A DNA stretch of 64,000 nt from Heterodera schachtii (GCA_023374025.1 SIJG01000082.1:273464-337463); one strand, 5' to 3'; positions 24,057-35,013 are shown, counted from the stretch's first letter. Translations and numbers: made by a program. The notes: generated from the letters alone by a model not told the origin.

Positions 24057-24608
24057 TTTGTTAAAAAATTCTCAATAATAATGCTGAGGGCCGTTCTAAT
24101 AGAGGTTTTTGGAAAATGCCAAAATATGGACATAAAATATGGATAAAAATGCCAAAATATGGAAAAAATGGATATAGAAATCCATCCTAGAAGCTTCAAA
24201 TCAAGCTAAAAACATGTTTTTCATGCGTTTCAGGCCTCCCACAGTCGAGGAAAAATTTGGATTTCCATATTTTTGGATGCCCTATTCATTACAATGACAA
24301 ATAAGTTTTATGCATTAATTCATTCATAATTAAGAAACTTAAATCTTTTAAATTGTATAATCAAACCAAAGGAAATGGATATATTTTACTATCAATTTTA
24401 TTCCATTCTTTTCTTGTGTATTTTCTTCATTTTTGCTTAATTTTCTCTTTTATTTTATAATATTTTCTTACAATTTCTCTTTTTTTCTCCTCATTTCTTT
24501 GTTTTTCTTCTTTTTCTTCCCATTTTTCTCCAAATATTTCATCAAATGATTTTTGTTCCAATTTTTTCTTTTCTGTTCCAATTTGATTAATTTGAGTGGT
24601 CAAAAATA

Positions 24609-26849
24609 CGGTCTACGTCAGTTGGGCCCTCACGGTTGGGCCCCCACGTTTGGGCCCTCACGTTTGGGCCCCACACGTTTGGGCCCCAGCACGTTTGGGC
24701 CCCACACGTTTGGGCCCCAAGTAAAATTTTTCTATTTTCCAAAAAACGTTTTATTGAAATACAAATTTCCACAAAATACTTTATTATTGAAATTTGAAAC
24801 TAACAAATTTCCATAAATAATACCAATATTAAAAAACAAACAAAAATTGATCAAGGGTTCATCTGGTAATTGCGAGAAATGCCTTTCAAATACTCAATGA
24901 TACGGGGATGACGGTTAACATAATTGTGATCATCGTTGTTGGGAATGTCAATGTAATAGTTCTGAACCTTTGCTAGAATTCGGGAATCGGTATCACGGTA
25001 TTTTTTCTTTTTTGGAGGCGGCTCAATTCCTTTGACAAATTTTGAGTAATCGGCATCCGTAGTCTTAAATGGGATGTTACGGATAAATAAGCAATAAATT
25101 TAATCACTGCTTGGGCTTTTCGAAGAACGTCAATGAAGTTCCAAAGAGTAGGGTGACGACAATTGAAATGACACTGGAGTCTTTTGTGTGCAGCTTCTGC
25201 AAAATTGTTCGTTCTGTCGTCATCGCTCAGCGTTCTCTCGTAGACATTCCAAGCTTCAGCTTTGAAACGCGGTTCCGTTCGCGACCCATCTGCGCGTGGA
25301 CGACCCGTGTAATTATTCATCAACCTGAACGCATTAAATATTGGCTTCTTTATGACTGCAAAAAACTTACCAATCCAGCATCGGTTGCATTTCTGGTGAA
25401 TTTCGGAATTGAACGTCCAATGCATTGACTGCTTCTGTGAGATCGGCAATAGGAACAAAAGCAATCGATGTCAGCATTTTTGCTGACTCAGCAAAAATTG
25501 GGTCCACATTAAAACGCTTAAAATCAAAAAAAAGTTGAATTGAATTTAAAATTGATGACAACCTGCGTCAGATTTTGTTCTCCCAATTTTTTCTTCATGT
25601 TACGCACAAAATGAAAAAAGCAAAAGTTGATGGCGCAATTGCCATTGAACACAATTTGTATGGCATTGGAAACGGCGGCTTCAAAATCAATTGAAAATGT
25701 TGTGGGTTGGAAGCGAGGCCATTTGCTTCGCAACATACGAAACATTTTTTCGTATGTGGCCTGCGTCTTACAGCTCAAAAGAGCGTGACACACAGGGAAA
25801 ACCCAGCTGCCTCTTCTAATTTAATTAATTTTTATTAGGAATGGCATTGGAATTAACCTTGCCAAAATGACGTAAATTTGGTAAAACAATGGCGGGCTCA
25901 GGCTGAACGTTCCATCGCCATAACAATGATCCATCGATTCAGACCACACACCATTTGATTCCGCCGCAAAGATCAAAATCCTAAAAAAACAAATAACTTA
26001 TATAAAAATTCCCAAATTGCCTTTGTCCATTTTCGTTCCCCTCCTCAAAATAGATTCCCGAATCGGCCAATAAAAATCGTTCTTCCACATCGTTTTTTTC
26101 GTAAAACTGGTAACTTTGCGGTATTTGAATTTGTTCAAGATTCAATGGCACAGCTGGTGGCGCATCTATTAGATGTCGTGCTCGATTGATCAGCTAAACG
26201 AAAGATCTTTTAACAAATTTATGATTGAAAAGATTTACCAAATTTGTGGCATTTTTTGACGGCACTTCGGAAAGTGCAGGCGAACTAATGCTTTGAAGAG
26301 TAACAGCACGGATTACAGAGGGAGCTTCCATCGTCATAACAGCACGCCTTTTGATGGCAGTCGTGACTTTTTGCGCAATGACGTGGCTTGGATTCCGTTC
26401 ACATGTGTGTGGTGTCGCGATGCGGATGAATTCATCTCGAAGTGAAGTCCAAATCCGTCCTTTGCATTTGTCCTCACCGCTGTTTTTGTACTCACATCGC
26501 CAAAATTTAGTCGTTCCATCGGCACTTGTCTTGGCAAATGTGTAGAGATGGCCATCGTGCTGTAGCTTTGACCTATTTTTTTTGGTGTCAATTTGATGTT
26601 GCATTTCGGTTCAGAAGAATATTTTTATCCTTTAATAAACGTTAAAATACACAAAAATATAAAAATAGCACTTAACGTTTTTTTAATAAAAAAAAGTCAA
26701 TGAATGCTCCCTTTAAAACTTTATTGAAAATTTTTATTTGGGGCCCAAACGTGTGGGGCCCAAACGTGCTGGGGCCCAAACGTGTGGGGCCCAAACGTGA
26801 GGGCCCAAACGTGGGGGCCCAAACGTGAGGGCCCAACTGACGGGTTCCG
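24609..26849 (-). mobile_element. MULE (Mutator-like element), apparently complete
   Basis: The target TCAAAAATA is duplicated exactly on both sides (24600-24608, 26850-26858). Ends share CGG and CGTCAGTTGGGCCCTCACG in inverted orientation, with four mismatches between. Subterminal zones hold tandem ACGTTTGGGCCC units in opposite orientation (24630-24720, 26735-26830). Inside is one multi-exon transposase gene with no visible break. The 9-bp duplication and the transposase type assign it to the Mutator group. Confidence 0.93.
24851..26604 (-). CDS. MULE transposase with N-terminal FLYWCH zinc finger
   Basis: Seven exons (26604-26239, 26193-26021, 25980-25858, 25815-25563, 25516-25371, 25324-25108, 25063-24851) join in phase to about 496 residues. 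Residues about 15-75 are a FLYWCH finger ([25 protein letters not shown]). The MULE catalytic domain follows: [12 protein letters not shown] (first Asp), [32 protein letters not shown] (second Asp), [15 protein letters not shown] (C-x2-H), and a downstream [13 protein letters not shown] region typical of these transposases, then a K-rich C-terminal part. One intron begins with GC (26020), another is only about 47 nt. DNA cut-and-paste activity is expected from the family; intactness here suggests possible autonomy. Confidence 0.9.
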
Positions 26850-27214
26850 TCAAAAATATAATTAAAACGAATAATAGATATAGTTTCATTTTCATTAAAA
26901 AATCTCAGAAATAATTGGTATTTATTTTTTCAAAAATATAATTTTAACATTAATATATTTTTTATATGTGAAAAATCTAAAACCCACTGGTTTTTTTACA
27001 AATAATAAAAACCTACTTTAATCGGAAATAATTAAAGATTTATTAAATTTTCTTCTATTGAACAAATATTGGCAAGAATAAGTAAATTAATGATTACATT
27101 TAAATACAATTTCCTTTGCAAATAACAAATTAAATATTTATAATACAAATATTGTAATGATTTAATTTATAGAATATTTTGCAGAGTTTAATGCCAACCA
27201 AATGATGGCCGTCG

Positions 27215-27600
27215 TCATACGCCGGACAATGAGGATGACCCATTGGACATGCTACATGATGCTTTTGGGCTTCCCCTGACCTCATCAGTGGTAGAAGATC
27301 CGGATCGGCACGCTGAAGATCAACTTCCTGTGCGTGCCGACACACTGGAACCAATGAACAACGGATCAAACGACGAAAAAGTGCCAAGAAATCCCGGAGG
27401 ACAGTCCCAAAGAAACCGACGACCAACTCAGCGTTTTTCGCCGGGGACGTTGAAGAAATATTGGCATTCTGTCCCGCTTTTGACACGCCATCACTTGACT
27501 TCATTTTCATTAGGGATATGCCGCTGCTATAGCTGCAACAAAATCGGACACATTTCGCGCAATTCTAGACTTTCCCTTGGACCGAAACCTTCCGCGTGTT
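27215..27600 (+). pseudogene. Coding-like fragment with zinc-knuckle remnant, inside the inverted duplication
   Basis: An open plus-strand frame reads TPDNEDDPLDMLHDAFGLPL, then a basic, Q/R/P-rich region ending RPTQRFSPGTLKKYW, and further on CYSCNKIGHISRNS, a CX2CX4HX4 zinc knuckle whose last Cys is Ser. No start or clean exon borders. The first part is repeated in inverted orientation at 28767-29030; the knuckle lies at the arm edge. Probably a captured piece of a host or gag-type gene. Confidence 0.45.
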
Positions 27601-28109
27601 CATAAAAACCGCCTCAACATCAAAATTTTGTGAAAAGGGCGCAAATTTTCGAAGGAATTCAGAAGCTGAGAAGAAACCGAATCATTTCCGGCTGTTTAAC
27701 CAATTTAAGGAAAATTCGGCCGATATTTCAAAATGGGCTTTAAATGCAATTGTTTTCTGCTTTGGTTGTGATTGGTGGCACATTTTTGAAATTTCAAAAA
27801 AATACACTCCTAAAAAACGAAAAATTTTCTCTAAATTCATCTCCAAAATTTATTTATTTATTTTCTTGACATGAATTTGTGAGTTAAAAATTATTTATCT
27901 AAATACTGATTTGGCTTAATTTTTTATGTTTTTGAAAATTTTTGTCATTTTACACCCCCCTAAATTTGAGGGTTTTTAGTGCCTATTTCCCTTTTTAGTG
28001 CCTATTTTTGGTGTTTACAGTTTTTCAAGGAATTTTCATTTTAGGACGCAAAATTATTTCATGCGAGGAAATGTTAGCAGTTAGCACCCACTTCTAATAC
28101 GAGCCAAAT
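27601..28109. other. Spacer of the inverted duplication
   Basis: No gene is seen. The AT-rich segment from 27860 to 28040 (TTATTTATTTTCTTGACA, TTTACACCCC) resembles about 54945-55150. Confidence 0.35.
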
Positions 28110-28320
28110 TTGGCATTTTTTTGTTGCTGGCATTCATTTTTATGGCACTTTCGTGCCAATTTTGTTGGCCGTCCACCCTTTGACCAGTGTCAAATGAAAG
28201 TGAATTTGGCAACAATTGTGCCATCATCGGCATTCTGTCTGTTTTCGGTGCCAACATGGACAATGAAGCGGCTTTTTGCAGTATGTCGGCCAGCAACAAG
28301 CAGCACGGGCAGATTTGTTG
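28110..28320 (-). pseudogene. Copy of a num-1 exon (fragment)
   Basis: The minus strand reads LADILQKAASLSMLAPKTDR and GQRVDGQQNWHESAIKMNAS, clearly the counterpart of num-1 exon 6378-6071 ([40 protein letters not shown]). The segment lies in the spacer of the inverted duplication without neighbouring num-1 exons. Confidence 0.85.
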
Positions 28321-28669
28321 TTGCTGGCACTCATAATTTTAGGCGTATTTTTAAGCTCGAACTTTTGTTTTATTATTCTCTAAATTAAATGCTTACAATA
28401 TTTATTATAAATATTTAATTAATTATTTGTAAAAGAAAAATTATTTTTAAATGTAATCATTATTTTTACTTTTTCTTGCCAATATTTGTTCAGTAGAATA
28501 ACATTTAAAAAATGTTAAATATTAATTATTTCCGATTAAGTAGGTTTTTTCTGATTTCTAAGAAGTAAATAGAGTTGCGATTTTTGTCATGTATAAAAAA
28601 TATATTCAAGTTAAAATTATATTTTCGAAAAAAATAAATGCCAATTTATTTTTGAGAATTTTAAACAAA

Positions 28670-28736
28670 ATGAAACTCCACCTCTTATTCGTTTTAATTA
28701 TATTATTCCACGGATTATTCTTTTTAATTATATTTT
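28670..28736 (+). pseudogene. HTH-family start fragment
   Basis: The 5' flank (from about 28450) and the first codons (MKLHLLFVLII) of a subfamily-1 HTH gene are present, then the sequence breaks at the edge of the inverted-duplication arm. Confidence 0.65.
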
Positions 28737-28766
28737 TAAATGAAAATGAGGTCAAGTGATGGCGTG

Positions 28767-29030
28767 TCAAAAGCGGGACAGAATGCCAATATTCTTCAAC
28801 GTCCCCGGCGAAAAACGCTGAGTTGGTCGTCGGTTTCTTTGGGACTGTCCTCCGGGATTTCTTGGCACTTTTTCGTCGTTTGGTCCGTTGTTCATTGGTT
28901 CCAGTGTGTCGGCACGCACAGGAAGTTGATCTTCAGCGTGCCGATCCGGATCTTCTACCACTGATGAGGTCAGGGGAAGCCCAAAAGCATCATGTAGCAT
29001 GTCCAATGGGTCATCCTCATTGTCCGGCGT
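28767..29030 (-). pseudogene. Second copy of the LDMLHDAFGLPL coding-like fragment
   Basis: On the minus strand it repeats the segment at 27215-27480 almost exactly (one change GSNDEK to GPNDEK and a shortened 3' side). Confidence 0.5.
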
Positions 29031-29139
29031 ATGACGACACCATCATTTGGTTGGCATTAAACTCTGCAAAATATTCTATAAATTAAATCATTACAATATT
29101 TGTATTATAAATATTTAATTTGTTATTTGCAAAGGAAAT

Positions 29140-29354
29140 TGTATTTAAATGTAATCATTAATTTACTTATTCTTGCCAATATTTGTTCAATAGAAGAAAA
29201 TTTAATAAATCTTTAATTATTTCCGATTAAAGTAGGTTTTTATTATTTGTAAAAAAAACCAGTGGGTTTTAGATTTTTCACATATAAAAAAATATATTAA
29301 TGTTAAAATTATATTTTTGAAAAAATAAATACCAATTATTTCTGAGATTTTTTA
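29140..29354 (+). promoter_or_regulatory. Conserved 5' flank of subfamily-1 HTH genes
   Basis: Landmarks TTGCCAATATTTGTTCA, TTTCCGATTAA(A)GTAGG and a T/A-rich block before the ATG recur at about 26900-27130 (reversed), 28450-28670, 37390-37608, 54600-54830 (reversed) and 59900-60120 (reversed). The conservation over about 215 bases exceeds what is needed for a core promoter, so recent duplication contributes. No TATA box can be assigned in this A/T-rich context. Confidence 0.5.
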
Positions 29355-30068
29355 ATGAAAATGAAACTATATCTATTATTCGTTTTAATTATATTTTTGA
29401 TCACTCAAATTAATCAAATTGGAACAGAAAAGAAAAAATTGGAACAAAAATCATTTGATGAAATATTTGGAGAAAAATGGGAAGAAAAAGAAGAAAAACA
29501 AAGAAATGAGGAGAAAAAAAGAGAAATTGTAAGAAAATATTATAAAATAAAAGAGAAAATAAAGGAAAAAGGAAGAAAATATTCAGTAAAAGAATGGAAG
29601 AAAATTGATAGTAAAATAACGAAAAAATTGGGAACAAATCGAATGAAAATTTATGTATGGATTAAAGAATTTGGGCTTAATCAAAAGAAATGCTATAAAT
29701 CAAAAACTGATGAACAAAAACTCGAAATTGTCCAAACATTCATTGAAATGGCAAATGAATATAAGCAAAAAAGAGAATATTCTTTAAAAGAATGGCACCA
29801 AAATTATGCCAAAATTTGCAAGAAAATTGGAGTTAGCTATAAAACAATTATCAAATGGAAGCAACAATTTGGTATTAGCAAGAAAAAGATAACGGAGAAA
29901 GAAAAAATGGAAAAAATGAAAATTTATTGGCAAATAAAAAAAGAAAACCCGAAAATGATTGACAAAGAAATTGCAAAAATATTGGAAATTTATCAACCGA
30001 GAATTTCGATATGGAAGAAGCAGTTTGGAGAAGAAATGTTTCAGAGAACAGCAGAAGAAGAAGAATGA
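29355..30068 (+). CDS. Secreted triple-HTH repeat protein (copy C, intact)
   Basis: Single exon, 237 aa. Residues 1-25 form a signal peptide (MKMKLYLLFVLIIFLITQIN). The block KSFDEIFGEKWEEKEEKQRN follows, then three modules of about 60 aa with HTH-like ends: LGTNRMKIYVWIKEFGL, IGVSYKTIIKWKQQFGI and LEIYQPRISIWKKQFG, and a tail EEMFQRTAEEEE. Composition is very rich in K, E and I. Each module looks like a homeodomain-like three-helix fold of the kind found in transposase and psq DNA-binding domains; that is inference from pattern (I/L-G-x4-I-x2-W). No catalytic residues are seen. Predicted secreted; the target is unknown. The gene sits in the right arm of the inverted duplication, and its mirror copy is destroyed. 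The second in-frame Met (codon 3) aligns with the start of other copies. Confidence 0.85.
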   Translation: MKMKLYLLFVLIIFLITQINQIGTEKKKLEQKSFDEIFGEKWEEKEEKQRNEEKKREIVRKYYKIKEKIKEKGRKYSVKEWKKIDSKITKKLGTNRMKIYVWIKEFGLNQKKCYKSKTDEQKLEIVQTFIEMANEYKQKREYSLKEWHQNYAKICKKIGVSYKTIIKWKQQFGISKKKITEKEKMEKMKIYWQIKKENPKMIDKEIAKILEIYQPRISIWKKQFGEEMFQRTAEEEE

Positions 30069-30179
30069 GTGACTTGTTGGGAATAAATTTGAAAATCTTT
30101 CCGCTTTTCCACCGATTAAAATATCCATTTCCTTTGTTTGATTATACAATTAGGGATTTAAGTTTCTAATTTTGAATGA

Positions 30180-30830
30180 ATAAATACATGTTTTTTCCTG
30201 GATTCTCCATAGCTCTAATTAGTAGGAAAAACACTTTCTTTTTTGTGTTTGCGAACAAAAGTTGGGACTTTTATTTACATATTTTTACATATTTCGGGCT
30301 TTTTCTACATATTACATACGTACATATTTTTATACATATTTTGCACTTTTTCACATTTTTTTGTACATATTTTGCAATTTTTGAGGATTTTTTAAGAAAA
30401 ATTTTTTAGATGCCCAAAAAAATCCAAAATTTTGCAATTTTTTCTTACATATTTTCATTTTTTTTTTCATATTTTGAGAATTTATAGAAATTTTTTGTGA
30501 AAAAATCAAAGATTTTTTTTTGAAAATGTATCCCTAAAAAATCAAAATTTTTTTCAAAAAAAAGAGATACCAAAAATTAATTTAAAGTACTAAAATGTCA
30601 TTCTAAGCCTATTTTGGTCATTTTTATGACATTTTGTGCCTGTTTTCACTTTTTACGAAGAATTTTTATCCAAAAAAATTAGCATTTAAAAAATTTTATT
30701 TACATATTTTAGTACATATTTATGGGTTTTTGTACATATTTCATACATATTTTAGCATTTTTATACATATTTTATTTACATAATTCGCAAATTTTCTTAC
30801 ATAAAATTAGCAGCCCTATTGATGATACAA
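30180..30830. repeat. TACATATTTT-rich block
   Basis: Many TACATATTTT/TTTACATA units, no gene. Similar material lies near 31540-31800 and 60125-60260. It is absent from the left arm of the inverted duplication, so it was inserted in the right arm or lost from the left. Confidence 0.5.
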
Positions 30831-31087
30831 TTTAAAAGATTTAAGTTTCTTAATTATGAATGAATTAATGCATAAAACTTATTTGTCATTGTAATGAATA
30901 GGGCATCCAAAAATATGGAAATCCATATTTTTTTTCCTGGACTGTGGGAGGCCTGAAACGCATGAAAAACATGTTTTTAGCTTGATTTGAAGCTTCTAGG
31001 ATGGATTTCATTTTGGCATTTTTATCCATATTTTATGTCCATATTTTGGCATTTTTCCAAAAACCTCTATTAGAACGGCCCTCAGCA

Positions 31088-32819
31088 GGTAAATTGGCCT
31101 TTTTGACCCCCCAAAAATTGGAAAATCTTCCAAAAAAATCAGTTTTTTCACAAAATTTACTCGAGAATATTGAATAATTTAAATTTTCTTAAAATTGATA
31201 AATTTATGTCAAAAATAAGTTAAAAAGCGAAGATTTTGCTTTTTGGTTTGATTTTTCGCTAAATGAGTAAATTTTAGCTTTACCGTGTTTTTTTCTTCTA
31301 AAATGATTATTAATTCTGTATTTAGCCATTTTTGAACGTTTTATTTTACATTTAGCGAATTTGAAGAAATTCTGAGAAAGTATACCCTTAATTTTAAAAT
31401 TGATGTCCATATTTTTGCCATTTTATGTCCATATTTCGCGATTTTATATCCATATTTTTGGATGCCCTAATGATTTGTTTGTGATTTTCAATTTAAAATA
31501 TTTTAAGTATATTAAGTTATTGCGATCAAAAGTTGGGACATTTATTTACATATTTTTCTATTTTGGGATTTTCCTACATATTTCATAATATATGCCCCGG
31601 CTCTATTCTGACCCGGAGACCGACCTCCAAAATCCAAAACCACTAATATGTTGAGGGCATGGAAATTTTATGTAAGAAAATTTGCAAAATATATATGTGA
31701 ATAACATATTTTTAAAAACGAATATAATGTAATATGTACAAAAATCGTAGGAATATGTACGAAAATATGCAAAGAAAGTTTTTTAAATGATTATTTCTTG
31801 GAAAAATCTTTGTAAAAGGTGAAATAAGCACAAAATGCCATAAAAATAACCTAAAACGCCATGAAAAATGACTTTAATAGGCTTAGAAGTACCTTTTAGT
31901 ATCTTAAAAATTAATTTTCATATCTCTTTTTTTGAAAAAAAACTCCTATAGTGGAGTGATTCATAAATTGCTTTAAAGCGACACAGAGAAACGGTCTCTG
32001 CCAATTCTTATTTTGGCTATTTGACTCACAAAAATCAAACGAATTGGGTCAAATGAAGTCTTCTTTGAAAAAAAAATAAGAGGATACTCATGAGTAGTGC
32101 TTAGATTTTTAGGTGCAAGAATACTGAAATAGGTACTAAAATAGTTGCCAAAAAAGTGCAAAATAGATGCTAAAAAGACCGAAAATGTGCAAAATAATTG
32201 CGAAAATAGATGTTAAAATTGGAAAAATCCAGTGTCTATATGATAAAAATTCCAAAAGTGACTCATTTTTTATCAATTTCGCCTACAGAATTGCAAATTG
32301 TCAAGCAAATAAATATAAATAAATAAATTATGGAGACGAATTTTTGAGAAAAATTTTCATTTCTTTGGGGTATTTTCTGATATTTGAATCAGTTTTTAGG
32401 GTTTCTTTTCTGAAATTTTTGAGATCGATTCTTAGGGGGGGGGGTGTAATTTTTTTTTTTGCTCTTTTGCTATAAAATTTCTGGAAAAAGGCTAAAAAAC
32501 TTGGTGCTAAAGTTCGTTTGTTCGCAGTTTTTTCGCTATTTTTTAATTACTTTTATTCCATTCTTTTGTATTTTCTTAATTTCTTTTATTGTTTTTTTAA
32601 AAAAGATTAAATATTCATGTTTTCAATCATAAAAATATTTAAAAATAATATTTTTTGCCATTAAAATGCTTAATAACTAAAATATTAACTTAAAAAATCA
32701 ATTATGGCATTATTTTAATGAAATTTTTCATTCATAATAAATAATCAATTACAAAATGATAATTTAGCAATCATAAAAATATATGAAAAATTATAGAAAA
32801 ATATTTTCATTTTGAGCTT
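31088..32819. other. AT-rich repeat-derived stretch
   Basis: No gene is seen. CCATATTTTTGGATGCCC at about 31450 repeats a motif of the inverted-duplication ends. A G run lies near 32438. About 32520-32600 carries a short reversed HTH-family remnant (TCGCTATTTTTTAATTACTT, ATTCCATTCTTTTGT). Confidence 0.35.
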
Positions 32820-32960
32820 TGATCGACATTGCTTTTCTTCTTCTGGCATTGTTGCCGGAATTGAACGCTCAAATGTGCACCAATTTGCATAAGTTTCTTT
32901 GAAAGTTATTATATTTGGCGCAATGTTTGGCATTGTGTGCGGTTGTGTACGGTAAAACCA
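32820..32960 (-). pseudogene. Copy of a num-1 exon region (fragment with internal deletion)
   Basis: The minus strand reads [15 protein letters not shown], matching [15 protein letters not shown] of num-1 near 6830-6860, with shared flanks on both sides (AATGTGCACCAATTTGC; TTTGCGCAAATGTGAATGG). About 70 bases of the original exon are missing between ATGTGAATGG and TTTTACCG. Confidence 0.75.
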
Positions 32961-33803
32961 TTCACATTTGCGCAAATTTTGAATTTATAAATTTAAGTTT
33001 TTTTCTCCACCGGACAATTCACAGAAATTTTATTTTTAAAAGGCTCACAACTGAGAGAGTTGGGGTGGGAAATTATTCCAAAAATTTTCTTGAAAAAATA
33101 TTAAGGCTCTGAAAAAATGCCATTCTTAGTCAGTCCAATAAGTGCAATGGAAAAGAAGCTGTTTGAATATCCAAAAGAAAATAAATTTATTAAAATATAT
33201 ATCAAATATTAAGTCTTGAAAATAAAATAAAGTTCGTTTTAAATTGTCTTTTCAGCCATTACTTTTAGCTGATATCTGGGCCAAACTAAAATCACCTAAT
33301 TGTATTTCAATTAGACCAACAATTTCTGGTGAGCCCGGCTTTGATTTAAAAAAAACAAAACAAGTTAAATTATACTGGAAATCTAAGATAATTTTTCGTA
33401 AATATTTTATAAAAATTTATGTCGAATTATGACGAAAAAAAGTTAATTGACCAATTCCTGATTGACTTTTTAAAATTTTGAACATTTTATGGTGAATGAT
33501 AAGACACATTTATAATTCTTATTTCATTAAAGAACAAAAATACCAATTAGTTTAAACTTAACGAAAGATGAAAGTTAATTGATTTAAAAGAATAAAATCA
33601 TATTAATAAATAAAACATTTTTACATACATTAATGAAATTATCATAATTTTGCTAATTATTCAAATTTCTGCAAAATTTTCAGCAGAAAGCAATTTTTTG
33701 TTTTTCGTCCTTCATTTTTATTTTTATTTTTATGAAAAAGAAAAAAAGTCAATAAGTAATCGCGATCAAATGTAATTCGGCAAAATTTATTGATGTATCC
33801 AAT
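32961..33803. other. AT-rich spacer, duplicated part
   Basis: No gene is seen. The piece 33440-33790 (from AATTCCTGATTGACTTTTTA) is repeated at about 44463-44770, and the piece near 33270-33330 resembles 55170-55235. Both look like flanks of decayed HTH-family units. Confidence 0.4.
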
Positions 33804-35013
33804 TAGGGTTAAGCCCCGAGGCCTCGGGGGGCAAAAAGTCGGGGGCCGGGGACCTCGGGGGGCGACATGTCGGGGGTCGGGTCGGGGGGGAGCTCAATTG
33901 TCGGGGGTCGGGGACCCCGATCGGGTAGTGATCAACAAAATTTTTTAACGAAAAACTCAATTTTTATTTTTAAATGCTCGTAAATCTTCCTTTTTCTCAC
34001 TTTAATCATCTGATTTCGTTAGCGCCAGCAAGAGTGAGTCCAAGCTAAGCTAGCCTTTAAACCAGGGGCTTCCATTTGTTCTTATTTATAAGAATTCTAA
34101 TTTTGGGGTAGCGACAAAAATTGTTCTGATTTCTTAAATATATTTATAATCTCATTATTTTTCAAGAAATTTTAAGGTCTGCCATGCCACAAAATTTTTT
34201 TGATTTTTTGGTCCCGAATGTACTGAAATTTGTCCTTATTTCTAAGATTTTCTTATTTTCAGGCTTCAGCTAAACTTTCATTTTTTCAGATTAATGTTTT
34301 ATTTCGCTGATTTTTGAGAAAAAAAAAACTTTAAAATGGCCATTTTTATGTATCCGTGATGCGCGACCGCGGGATTTTTCCATGCGCGCCCCACCCCTGA
34401 TCGGCACCGCCGGTTCGCAAAAGCTTATTTGTTCTTAAAACTTTGGCTCAAAATCGCGCTAAAAATTGGTCATTTTTGGTGAAAATCTGTGGGCAAAATG
34501 AACTCAAATTTTCAAAAAATTCTCCCGGCGGCGCCTATCAGCACCACGGCCCTAAAATTGATAGCATTTGATCAAATAAATTGTAAAAATTTACTGATTT
34601 GAAAAATGTTGCTAATTGTTATTATTTTTGACCTTAAAATCTTATTTTACGGCCTTGATGTTTATATTTTTAAAATTAATTAACGATCGGCACCATGGTT
34701 TTGGGGAGCCGGCGGTGCCGAGAGGCGCCACCGGAAAGTCTTTCGTAATTTTTAATGAATTTTATGAAGAAAATTTGTTCAAAATCTCAAAAATTTTCAA
34801 TATTTCCCGCCTTCGTGGATGAATTAACTTTTAAATTTTTAAAATGCCGGAGTCCCCAATCCCCCGAAATAGTGTCGGGGGGTCGGGGGGCAAAAAGTCG
34901 GGGGTCGGGGACCTCGGGGGACGACATGTCGGGGGTCGGGTCGGGGGATTGGTCCAAAAAACGTCTCGGGTCGGGTCGGGGGCCGGGGGGCTCGGGGTCG
35001 GGGCTTAACCCTA
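33804..35013. mobile_element. hAT-like non-autonomous element with G/C-rich ends, perfect 8-bp duplication
   Basis: Starts TAGGGTTAAGCCCCGAGGCC and ends GGGGCTTAACCCTA. The target TATCCAAT is exact on both sides (33796-33803, 35014-35021). Subterminal zones are tandem GGTCGGGG(A)CCTCGGGG units. The interior has two copies of the GGCGGTGCC / GGCGCC palindrome (34525, 34705) and no transposase. Related in design to 2181-4644. Confidence 0.9.

Larger units (their letters stand above)
24370..26895 (-). pseudogene. HTH-family copy interrupted by a MULE and truncated
   Basis: ATG at 26895 begins the same start as the intact copy at 29355 (MKMKLYLLFVLIIFL). The reading is interrupted at 26850 by the MULE and resumes at 24608 with TQINQIGTEKKKLEQ-type sequence, the family block and part of module 1, then a stop and loss of everything downstream. 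The arms at 26850-26895 and 24370-24608 are almost identical to 29355-29620. Confidence 0.85.
24082..27513 (+). repeat. Left arm of a large inverted duplication
   Basis: Read inward from TGCTGAGGGCCGTTCTAAT, this arm is the inverse of 28737-31087. Shared parts in order: the 24082-24350 block; the 5' half of an HTH gene; its upstream flank; and the 27180-27510 coding-like segment. Differences: this arm carries the MULE insertion and lacks the middle and 3' end of the HTH gene. Confidence 0.85.
28737..31087 (-). repeat. Right arm of the large inverted duplication
   Basis: This is the inverse of 24082-27513 and ends ACGGCCCTCAGCA. It carries an intact HTH gene where the left arm has a MULE-split, truncated one, plus an extra block of about 650 bases (30180-30830). 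Confidence 0.85.
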
